NCBI GenBank assembly: GCA_030148165.1
Contig: JASBTZ010000013.1
Location: forward strand, 248,001-312,000
Reading direction: 5' to 3'
Origin: Bacteroidota bacterium
GTDB taxonomy: Bacteria > Bacteroidota > Bacteroidia > Flavobacteriales_D > Crocinitomicaceae
DNA: 64,000 nucleotides
Within the stretch, counting starts at the first letter, position 1, and each line of letters opens with the position of its first letter. Positions 42,626 through 50,331 of the stretch are shown here, in pieces. The notes beneath the pieces are model-generated. The model did not search any database and was not told the DNA's origin. It saw only the letters and a program-made list of their open reading frames with translations. A program made the translations under genes and the position numbers.

Positions 42626-44803
42626 TTATCTTCTTAATCCAATGCTGTAGAACCTTCTGTTGTCAATAACATCTGCTCTCTCGATTAGACCCTTAACAGC
42701 ATCACCGGAGAGCTTAGCTCTAGCAGTAGAAAGCAATTGATTTCGTTCGACTTCATAATCTTTGGCTACAGGAACCTCATCCGTCCGATCGATTCGAATG
42801 ACATAAACACCCTGTTTACCCTCGATTGGTTGTGTTTGCTGGCCATCCTTTAAGCCTGTATAAAGTGCTCCAACAACACCTGCCTCGAATCCAGCGCTAG
42901 CAATTTGTGGATTCGCAAATGTTACATCTGCTTTTTGGATTGGGTTAGCGTCAGAAGCAAGTTCCGTCAAAGTCTTTTTCATCATTTGTGCTTTCAAACG
43001 CTTCACTTTCTGATCTTGGATATAGTTTGCTCTAACCTTATCTTCGACATCCTCAAAGTTCGTTTCACCTTCGGTACGAATAGCGGCAAGAACTGCAATC
43101 AGAAATTTATCTTGGTCACGTATTGGTGATTCGATAAGGTCTCCGACAGCCGCTTCTTCTTTGAAGGCCAATTCAAGAATTTTATCTTCGGCAAGTTTTG
43201 TGTTGAAGGCTGTCATACGAGGACTTTTCTCACTAATGTTAACCGGTCTTGAGAAGTATCCTTCTTGCTTGGCAACGGTATCGAATATCGCAACCATTTC
43301 TTTTGCGTCCTTCGCTTTACTCATCTCATCATCCAGTTTCCAAAGTAATTTGTAGACACTTGTTTCAATTTCAGATAAAGTAGCGTCACTCGTTTTAAGT
43401 GTTTTGCTGATAATTCCAAGTCTCGGATATTTAGGCCCTTTTCTGTCTAGTACTTCAATGATGTGAATTCCATATTGAGATCGCACTTGTCCTATTTCAC
43501 CAATTGGCTTATCGGCACAGTAAACTGCAAATGGCTGCACCATTTCAGAAAAGAAGAAGTCTCCTAATTCACCTCCCTTTTCTTTCGATCCGGTATCTGT
43601 ACTATACTTGTTCACGAATTCAGTGAAGTTGTCGTGGTTGATAACGGCAAGAATACTGTCAACTCTTGCTTCAGCCACAGACTCCTGTCCTTCCGTCACC
43701 GGAATCAGGATGTGTCGCGCGTTGATCGTATCTTCAGTAAATCCAATAATCTTAGCAATGTTGAATGTACCCATGTGCTCATATGGTCCAATGATGTCCC
43801 CAACAGAAGAATTCATAAAAGTAGAATCCATACTTCTAGGGAACGTCAAGTGTTGCTTAGCCTTTCTATGCGATTCCGGCAGAGCTGTACTATATGGGTT
43901 CGTTGTAAAGAATCTCATATCGCTGTACTTTACGATATAGGCAGAATCATTTTCCGCAGTCGCCAGGTCATTTCTGTATGTTTCCATTTTATCATGGAAC
44001 TTGGCAGAATCTTCAGCTGACGGCTGGATAGCTATATCGAAGAAGTTAATGGAGCGCATGGACTCTTTATTCTCATACTTCTTTTCGTCTTTATGCTCTT
44101 CAAAATATGCTTTCAGATCTTCATCCGTAACTTCGATGTCTTCATCCTTTATTTCACTATATCTTCTCAACACAAAAGAGATGCTCTTTTTCTCTTTCTG
44201 AGCATAATAGTCTTCTTTTGCCTCTAGCTTTGTTACATAAATTCCTTGCTGAAGGATTTGAAAATACTTTTCTCTTTTACGTTTTTCAATATACCCTTGT
44301 TCGATTTCTTCCCACAGCTTTTGGTCCTCTGCTTTTTCTGATGATTTCATGTCATCAATTTTAGCCTGCAGCAAATTCTTGTTGAACATTCCGGTTGCTG
44401 AATCCTTGAAGTTGCTCGCCAGATCTGGCATTACCTCAAAGCCGTCTTCTCCGAAGAGATAAGCATCAAATTCGTTCTGGCCGACTGTGATTCCAAGCGC
44501 ATCATATTCTTGTCGGATAACCAGATCCTGAACAAAACTTTTCCAAACAGCAGATTCATCAACAGGCTCAGGTTCCTTGTTCTGTTGCTCTGCAGTTCGT
44601 TCATTGTTTACTCTCTGAATATTTATTGCCTCCTGAAAATCGACAGGGTCAACTTTTTCTCCATAAACAGTTCCTAATCCATACACCTCCTCAAGGCCTC
44701 CGCTAATTCGTTGCCAGTCACCAAGGATAAAAGCTATTAATGCTCCCCCTACGATCACCAGAATTAACCAGGATTTTTCCCGAATTTTACCAATTATTGC
44801 CAT
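42626..44803 (-). CDS. PpiD/SurA-like periplasmic peptidyl-prolyl isomerase
   Basis: A 725-residue membrane-anchored chaperone. The N-terminus MAIIGKIREKSWLILVIVGGALIAFILGDW is a short cytoplasmic piece followed by a transmembrane anchor (about 12-30), as in PpiD. A SurA-N-like helical region (about 60-230) precedes a parvulin domain (about 352-460: INARHILIP, GGELGDFFFSEMVQPF, VRSQYGIHIIEVLDRKG), and a second C-terminal parvulin-like half (about 600-700) is more diverged. It assists folding of outer-membrane or exported proteins, of which this window has many. Own terminator downstream. The 44804-44951 gap upstream has no gene. Confidence 0.88.
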   Translation of the reverse strand: MAIIGKIREKSWLILVIVGGALIAFILGDWQRISGGLEEVYGLGTVYGEKVDPVDFQEAINIQRVNNERTAEQQNKEPEPVDESAVWKSFVQDLVIRQEYDALGITVGQNEFDAYLFGEDGFEVMPDLASNFKDSATGMFNKNLLQAKIDDMKSSEKAEDQKLWEEIEQGYIEKRKREKYFQILQQGIYVTKLEAKEDYYAQKEKKSISFVLRRYSEIKDEDIEVTDEDLKAYFEEHKDEKKYENKESMRSINFFDIAIQPSAEDSAKFHDKMETYRNDLATAENDSAYIVKYSDMRFFTTNPYSTALPESHRKAKQHLTFPRSMDSTFMNSSVGDIIGPYEHMGTFNIAKIIGFTEDTINARHILIPVTEGQESVAEARVDSILAVINHDNFTEFVNKYSTDTGSKEKGGELGDFFFSEMVQPFAVYCADKPIGEIGQVRSQYGIHIIEVLDRKGPKYPRLGIISKTLKTSDATLSEIETSVYKLLWKLDDEMSKAKDAKEMVAIFDTVAKQEGYFSRPVNISEKSPRMTAFNTKLAEDKILELAFKEEAAVGDLIESPIRDQDKFLIAVLAAIRTEGETNFEDVEDKVRANYIQDQKVKRLKAQMMKKTLTELASDANPIQKADVTFANPQIASAGFEAGVVGALYTGLKDGQQTQPIEGKQGVYVIRIDRTDEVPVAKDYEVERNQLLSTARAKLSGDAVKGLIERADVIDNRRFYSIGLRR

Positions 44804-44906
44804 TGTATTATTCTTCTAAATCAAACAAGTGTGCGAATATAGTTACACCAATTCAGTTTTACAAGACAAAAAGTGTTGAATGTTACTGATAACAGGAGCT
44901 TAAAAC

Positions 44907-44938
44907 AAAAAGAGCCCGCACACTAGCAAGCTCTTTTT
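44907..44938 (-). terminator. Terminator after the mosaic 1000-residue protein gene
   Basis: Inverted repeat AAAAAGAGC / GCTCTTTTT with a 14-base loop, 14 bases past the minus-strand stop at 44952. It is T-rich on both strands. Confidence 0.75.
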
Positions 44939-44951
44939 CTAAATTGACTAA

Positions 44952-47900
44952 TTAATTATTCTTTTTTTCTTTAGAATTACTGTTGTTCCTTCCTTCACTG
45001 GTAGTTGCTTCCGAATTCTTTTGCGTTTCTTCTGCTGCTTTCTTCTTGACAGCTTCTTCAGCAGCTTTACGTTTTGCTTCTTCATCTACCTTCTTCTTGG
45101 CAGCTTCTTCCGCAGCCTCCTGCTTTTGCTTTTCTAATCGGGCCAGTTCAAGTTCTTTTTGTTTTTCTATGTCAGTTTGTAGTCCTCCACCCTTTCGATC
45201 TGGTTGAGTAGAGCCACTATTAACTTTTGTGCCTCCACTTTCTTCACCAGACCCTTTATTTCCGTTGCCGGATCCTCCACTATTTCCATTATTGCCTGAC
45301 CCATTTGAACCGGAACCAACATTTCCTCCGCCACCTGATCCTCCAATCGTATTACCTTGACCTGAACCAGATTCGACGTTAACATTACCGGACCCCGAGT
45401 TGGATCCAGAAGAGTTATTGTTTCCTCCCGAGTTTCCACTTCCACCTGAATTGTTATTGCCTCCAGAATTTCCACTTCCGCCTGAATTGCTGTTTCCTCC
45501 GGAACCTCCATTATTGCCAGAATTTCCGTTTCCACCAGAGTTTCCGTTTCCGCCAGGGTGCTCCTCCTCATCAGGACACGGTCCTAACTTGTCGCCGTGC
45601 GCCTGGTGTGCTGGCCATGCCGATAACGGAATCTCCAACTGCTGAGGGTTGCCTATGTTCCCCGGAGGGTAGTGACAGATTGTGATCTTCTCTTCCGGCT
45701 CCTCCTCTTGAGGGCATGGGCCTAACTTGTCTCCATGCGCCTGGTGTGCCGGCCATGCCGATAACGGAATCTCCAACTGTTGAGGATTACCTGTATTCCC
45801 CGGAGGGTAGTGACAGATTGTGATCTTCTCTTCCGGCTCCTCTTCTTCAGGGCATGGACCTAACTTGTCTCCATGCGCCTGGTGTGCCGGCCATGCTGAT
45901 AACGGGATCTCTAATTGCTGAGGGTTGCCTGTATTCCCCGGAGGGTAGTGACAGATTACGATCTTTTCCTCTACAGGTGTATCTACCACCTCTTTTTTGC
46001 GAATGATCGTAAAGGTCTTGATACTTCTTCCGCAATCGGTTGTTGCAGCAATTTCAACTGTATTTGTACCTACATTCAGGTTTACTGTTCTTGTGAATAA
46101 CTTCGTTGCTACATTGTAAGCTCCCCCAGTAAAAGTTGTTCCATTCACTTTCACCATTACCACATTACTACTCGTAATTCCTTCAATCAAAGCCTTCACT
46201 TCATAGGATGCTTGACTCACAGTAACAGAGCCTCCAGAAGGACTAACCATTGTTATAGCCGGAGTATTACATGGTTGATGTAATATCGTAATCGACTCGG
46301 TTACAGTTCCACAATCATTTGTTGCAGTTATCTGAATCACATTCGTTCCAACGTTTAAGTTTACAGTTGAGCTAACCGTGCCATTCGCGAATGTAAACGG
46401 CTTGTTTCCTCCATTTACACGGAATCCGATGTTGCTCTTTGTTAACACATTTGAAACCGTTGCTTTAACCGTTAGTCTATTCTCTGTAACTGTACTGTTA
46501 TCCTCTGTCAAGAAAGCAATTACCGGAAGTTCACAGTCATTGTGATTAATGACGATTGTTTCATTATCACTACCGCATTCGTTTGTTGCAGTGATTTTAA
46601 TGGTGTTCTTACCGCTTACCAATGTTACGTTTGACTGGAATGTGCCGTTCGAATTATTATAGTAAAAGTTCGAAGTGTTCATTCCATTTACTGTCATCTG
46701 AACATTATTTGCTTTAGGCGAAATATTCGCTTTGATAACATATTGTTCCTGGTCCGTGTTTATATTATTATTTGACGGTACCGTTACGTTGATAACAGGA
46801 ACCCTACAAGTAACATAGCTTATGTTTACTGTTTCTGAAGACGTACCACAACCATTTGTAGCCAATACTTGAATGGAATTCGCGCCTTCCTGCAGGAAGA
46901 CACTCGCTTCAAACTGATCTGTTGTTTCATTGTAAAAGAAATTAGTTGTACTAACCCCGTTCACTTTGAAAACAATGTGATCTCTGTTTGCTACTTTTTC
47001 AATCTTCGCACGAACAGTGATCATCTGCTGATCCGTTTCCATGCCATTCGTTGCTGGATTAATGATGTCGATAATCGGGTTAACACAGCCTCCGTTTGTA
47101 AGATTGTTGTTATTGTTGTTTTGGTTATCAACACTGCCCCCGGCGTTGCCTCGAACACCTATATGAAATCGCAAGTAGCCACTTGTATAATGATATATGT
47201 CGTTCACCCATCTGTTATCAACAGTACTAGGGTCAACAAAACCATCCCAGTCATCCTTCATCGCGAACGATGTCTTATGCTCAATCCCCAATGAGAATTT
47301 CGGTCCAATCTGATAGCCCAAACCTAATCCAAGACTCGGCACAAAATCAACATTATAACCAAGATCTTCACTGCCCTCATTCATAGCTGTTTCGCTCAGT
47401 CCATCCAGCGTAGTAAAGCCATTTGAATAATCGTAATACCCTGAGGTCATAAGTGAGCTGTCCGCATTGTACAAATCACTATAGGTTTGATTCCATGCGA
47501 TATTTGCACCTGCAAAAATGTATGGGTCCCAACCAGTCGTTTCGCGTAACCTATTTAAATGGATCGCTAATTCAAGTCCAAGCTCACGCGTTGTGTTCAT
47601 GAAGTTATTAACCGTGTATCCAACACTATCCTTATAGTATTTGAACTTTTCAGGTAAATACGTTCCCTGGTAATTTGAAAGACCAGTTGTATCTGTGTCC
47701 TGACCATACCATTGACCAGCAAGGAATCTCATTCTGAGATCGAATGATGTGCGCTTTCCATAATTATAATTGAACTGTTTACCCAGAATAAATCCCCATC
47801 CAGCGTAAGTGTCGTTTTTAATATCTGTTGAGTTCCATGTTCCTCCAACGTTAAATCCAAAGAACCATCTGGAATCTGTTTCATAATCAACTTTCTGGGC

Positions 47901-47954
47901 AAATGATGAATTTGCCAGCATGATGCCTAGTGCTAAAATTAAAATCCTTTTCAT
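44952..47954 (-). CDS. Mosaic outer-membrane/surface protein: barrel, Ig-like repeats, triplicated Cys/His module, Gly/Ser/Asn linker, charged helix
   Basis: A 1000-residue exported protein. Signal MKRILILALGIMLANSSFAQ; residues about 20-270 form a likely barrel (WFFGFNVGGTWN, SLGLGLGYQIGPKFSLGIEH, YLRFHIGVRGN); about 290-660 hold four Ig-like units with conserved NxIxITATNxCGxxxExI. Then come three copies of a 46-residue module, EEKITICHYPPGNxGNPQQL to HQAHGDKLGPCP, with two Cys and several His per copy. A low-complexity Gly/Ser/Asn stretch (about 800-910) leads to a Lys/Glu/Ala-rich coiled-coil (about 925-985). No T9SS sorting domain and no OmpA domain are visible. The Cys/His module is a motif seen in many secreted bacterial proteins and may bind metal or form disulfides. 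Upstream gap 47955-48104 is divergent with the type B gene. Confidence 0.78.
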   Translation of the reverse strand: MKRILILALGIMLANSSFAQKVDYETDSRWFFGFNVGGTWNSTDIKNDTYAGWGFILGKQFNYNYGKRTSFDLRMRFLAGQWYGQDTDTTGLSNYQGTYLPEKFKYYKDSVGYTVNNFMNTTRELGLELAIHLNRLRETTGWDPYIFAGANIAWNQTYSDLYNADSSLMTSGYYDYSNGFTTLDGLSETAMNEGSEDLGYNVDFVPSLGLGLGYQIGPKFSLGIEHKTSFAMKDDWDGFVDPSTVDNRWVNDIYHYTSGYLRFHIGVRGNAGGSVDNQNNNNNNLTNGGCVNPIIDIINPATNGMETDQQMITVRAKIEKVANRDHIVFKVNGVSTTNFFYNETTDQFEASVFLQEGANSIQVLATNGCGTSSETVNISYVTCRVPVINVTVPSNNNINTDQEQYVIKANISPKANNVQMTVNGMNTSNFYYNNSNGTFQSNVTLVSGKNTIKITATNECGSDNETIVINHNDCELPVIAFLTEDNSTVTENRLTVKATVSNVLTKSNIGFRVNGGNKPFTFANGTVSSTVNLNVGTNVIQITATNDCGTVTESITILHQPCNTPAITMVSPSGGSVTVSQASYEVKALIEGITSSNVVMVKVNGTTFTGGAYNVATKLFTRTVNLNVGTNTVEIAATTDCGRSIKTFTIIRKKEVVDTPVEEKIVICHYPPGNTGNPQQLEIPLSAWPAHQAHGDKLGPCPEEEEPEEKITICHYPPGNTGNPQQLEIPLSAWPAHQAHGDKLGPCPQEEEPEEKITICHYPPGNIGNPQQLEIPLSAWPAHQAHGDKLGPCPDEEEHPGGNGNSGGNGNSGNNGGSGGNSNSGGSGNSGGNNNSGGSGNSGGNNNSSGSNSGSGNVNVESGSGQGNTIGGSGGGGNVGSGSNGSGNNGNSGGSGNGNKGSGEESGGTKVNSGSTQPDRKGGGLQTDIEKQKELELARLEKQKQEAAEEAAKKKVDEEAKRKAAEEAVKKKAAEETQKNSEATTSEGRNNSNSKEKKNN
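45561..45974. repeat. Three-unit, 138-bp tandem repeat encoding the Cys/His module
   Basis: Units begin at 45561, 45699 and 45837 and are exactly 138 bases each. They are nearly identical except for a few substitutions; most differences lie in the acidic linker between units and at third codon positions. Confidence 0.9.
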
Positions 47955-48062
47955 AAGCGATGATTTTATAATTCGGGATCGAATGTTCTATTATTATGCC
48001 AAAGCCCCATATAATTCATGGGTTAAGTAGTTATAATCAAAATATTGTCGGTAAATTTATCT

Positions 48063-48070
48063 TAATTTTG
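48063..48070 (+). promoter_or_regulatory. Predicted -7 element of the type B/PorP operon
   Basis: TAATTTTG is an exact TAnnTTTG match 34 bases before the GTG start at 48105. The -33 element is not clear. Confidence 0.4.
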
Positions 48071-48104
48071 TTATAATTACTAATAAAGACGCGGGTTTTA
48101 GAAG

Positions 48105-49397
48105 GTGAGAATTATCGTTGTTATTTTTTTGTTAATGATCTTTTCGGGGTGGAATTACACTCATGGACAAGAGGCCAATAACAACTGCTCTAATGCGGTC
48201 GAACTGTGCCCAGGGCAAGTGGTAACGGCGAATAATATTGGTGCCAATGTTACCTTTTGTCCGAACTGTGAGGATGACTTCAATTATTGCTTCACAACAG
48301 ACAACACGATATGGTTTGAGTTTACCACGAACCAAACCGGAGGCAATGTGCAAGTGGATGTCTCAAATCTGATTTTTGAGAATAATCCCGGACAGGACAA
48401 CGAATTACAGGCTACTATTATTCAAGCCGCTGTGCCATGCGATGCCTCTACCTATACACAAATTGGAAACTGTCTTTCGAACGAAACAGCGAACTTTACA
48501 CTAACAGGAATGGGCTTAACCGCAAATACGACCTATTATGTGGTTATTGACGGTGATATGACTGGAGCGGGAATTACTTCTCCAGCAGAATGCACTTTTG
48601 ATATATCTGTGAGTGGGCCAGGTGTAGATCGTCCATTATCGATACTAACGGTTACCGCAGACACAACGAGCATATGTCTCAATGATATTGCCGGCTTTGC
48701 TGTTTCATTAACAGATTGTCCTTCCAATGGCAACTTCGAATGGTACATCAATGATTCTCTGGTTGCTGTTACTACAGATACCTTGTTCTTTACAAGTGAA
48801 TTGCAGGATGGAGATATCGTTACTGTTGAAACCACCTGTTATTCCTTATGTCCTGACTCGGTGAGTGCTAGCAGTGTGCCAATAAGTGTCTATTCCTTTT
48901 TTATAGATGCAGGAGTTGACCTAACTATTAACAATGGAACTGCTGTTCAACTCCTGGGCTCAACTACTGCTACTGATTATTCATGGGCTCCTGCATTCTT
49001 AGTTAGTGATCCAAATGTGATTAATCCAATCGCCGACCCATCCGAAACAACCACTTTTGCTTTCACGGCAACTCAAAATGGATGCACCCTTACCGATTAT
49101 GTCACAATTACTGTAATACGCGACCTTGAAATTCCAAACACCTTTTCTCCGAATGGAGATGGTAATAATGAAAGTTGGATCATTCCCGGCATTGATACCT
49201 ATCCTGATAATCTAATGATTATCTATGATCGTTGGGGACAGGAGATATTTAAAACGACTGGTTATTCTGAGATCCGTTCATGGAACGGAAAGACTAAACG
49301 TGGAGGAAATGCTTCTGAGGGAGTCTATTATTATGTGCTTGACCTGAGGGACGGAGTGAGCGACATTATTAACGGGACCATAACCTTGATTCGATGA
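48105..49397 (+). CDS. Secreted protein with T9SS type B sorting domain, paired with PorP/SprF
   Basis: A 430-residue exported protein starting at GTG 48105 (MRIIVVIFLLMIFSGWNYTHGQ signal); a purine-rich GAAG lies just before. The N-terminal domain (about 23-170) is a Cys-rich beta-sandwich (NNCSNAVELCPG, WFEFTTNQTGGNVQVDVSN, TYYVVIDGD) of a kind common at the front of T9SS proteins. An Ig-like region (about 180-340) follows, and the type B C-terminal domain IPNTFSPNGDGNNESWIIP, YDRWGQEIFKTTGYS, RSWNGKTKRGG and VYYYVLDLRDG finishes it. Its stop overlaps the start of porP/sprF as ATGA, so the exporter partner and cargo are made together. Confidence 0.87.
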   Translation: MRIIVVIFLLMIFSGWNYTHGQEANNNCSNAVELCPGQVVTANNIGANVTFCPNCEDDFNYCFTTDNTIWFEFTTNQTGGNVQVDVSNLIFENNPGQDNELQATIIQAAVPCDASTYTQIGNCLSNETANFTLTGMGLTANTTYYVVIDGDMTGAGITSPAECTFDISVSGPGVDRPLSILTVTADTTSICLNDIAGFAVSLTDCPSNGNFEWYINDSLVAVTTDTLFFTSELQDGDIVTVETTCYSLCPDSVSASSVPISVYSFFIDAGVDLTINNGTAVQLLGSTTATDYSWAPAFLVSDPNVINPIADPSETTTFAFTATQNGCTLTDYVTITVIRDLEIPNTFSPNGDGNNESWIIPGIDTYPDNLMIIYDRWGQEIFKTTGYSEIRSWNGKTKRGGNASEGVYYYVLDLRDGVSDIINGTITLIR

Positions 49398-50320
49398 GAA
49401 GTATTGTAACGATTTTTATCCTCGGGTTTAGTTTTACTCTTAACGCACAACAGCTTCCGCAATATACGCAGTCTATATTTCATCAGTTTTCATTTAATCC
49501 TGCTCATGCCGGAATAAAGAAATGCATTGATATCCACTCATTGTATAGAACTCAATGGGTCGGTTTTGATGGCTCACCGAATTCCGGATTCTTTACGGTT
49601 AGTGTACCGCTTGGGTCAAAAAGAAAACAATATCTCTCTGCCAGACAAGGTCTCGGATTTAAATTTGAAAATGATCAGATTGGACCATTCAGCTCGAACC
49701 GAATCAACTTTGCTTATGCCGCTCACTTTAATTTCAGTAAAACGAATCGCTTGTCGATGGGACTTTACGGTGGTGTGGTCCAGATAGGTTATGATCCATC
49801 GGAGGCCACTACCTATGAAGTGGATCCGGCGGTAATGAATCAGGCTAATTTCGTATTGCCAGATGCCACATTCGGTGCCTGGTATAATACTTCTAATTAC
49901 TACTTCGGACTGTCGCTCCCTTCAATGATTTACTCTAAATGGAAAAATATAGGAGTTGACCCAAGGAATCGATTTCACATGATACTTAATGCGGGTTATC
50001 AGTATCTTTTAAAAGAGGATCTGACGTTATCCCCGACAGGTCTAATTCGAATCCCTCCACGTGGTCCGCTTTCTGTAGATCTTAGTCTACAATTAAATTA
50101 CAAAGGCTTTCTTGGGTTTGGACTCGGTTACAGAAATGTAGATGCACTGATGGCTTATTTCAACATTAAATTATTTGATCAACTAACGATCGGGTACTCA
50201 TTTGATTATACCCTGTCGGACATTCAACTAGCAGCGAAAAACACACATGAGGTTTCATTACGATTTACTTCATGCAAAACGCCGAGGTCGTCAACCTCGG
50301 CGTGTCCATTATTTGAATAA
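49394..50320 (+). CDS. PorP/SprF-family T9SS outer-membrane protein
   Basis: A 308-residue outer-membrane protein of the PorP/SprF family, which in Flavobacterium is needed to display its neighbouring type B cargo on the surface. The signal MRSIVTIFILGFSFTLNAQ is followed by the family marks LPQYTQSIFHQFSFNPAHAG (residues 21-40), YRTQWVGFDGSP, GLGFKFENDQIGP and repeated barrel strands (LGFGLGYRNVDALMAYFNIK). Starts inside the end of the type B gene (4-base overlap). Family members normally stop soon after the HEVSLRF-type terminal strand; here the frame continues for 17 residues (TSCKTPRSSTSACPLFE) through a perfect hairpin that looks like a terminator of the opposite strand. Confidence 0.9.
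   Translation: MRSIVTIFILGFSFTLNAQQLPQYTQSIFHQFSFNPAHAGIKKCIDIHSLYRTQWVGFDGSPNSGFFTVSVPLGSKRKQYLSARQGLGFKFENDQIGPFSSNRINFAYAAHFNFSKTNRLSMGLYGGVVQIGYDPSEATTYEVDPAVMNQANFVLPDATFGAWYNTSNYYFGLSLPSMIYSKWKNIGVDPRNRFHMILNAGYQYLLKEDLTLSPTGLIRIPPRGPLSVDLSLQLNYKGFLGFGLGYRNVDALMAYFNIKLFDQLTIGYSFDYTLSDIQLAAKNTHEVSLRFTSCKTPRSSTSACPLFE
50280..50302 (-). terminator. Hairpin at the end of the PorP/SprF frame, likely terminator of the convergent gene
   Basis: Perfect 9-base stem CGCCGAGGT / ACCTCGGCG with loop CGTCA. On the minus strand it is followed by TTTT, about 30 bases past the stop at 50332. It lies inside the last codons of the plus-strand PorP/SprF frame. Confidence 0.6.
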
Positions 50321-50331
50321 TTTAATGTGTA

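Noticed and set aside
45400-45645. Open frame on the plus strand encoding Pro/Glu-rich repeats
   Set aside because: It is the antisense of the Gly/Ser/Asn linker in the 44952-47954 gene; low-complexity shadow without start context.
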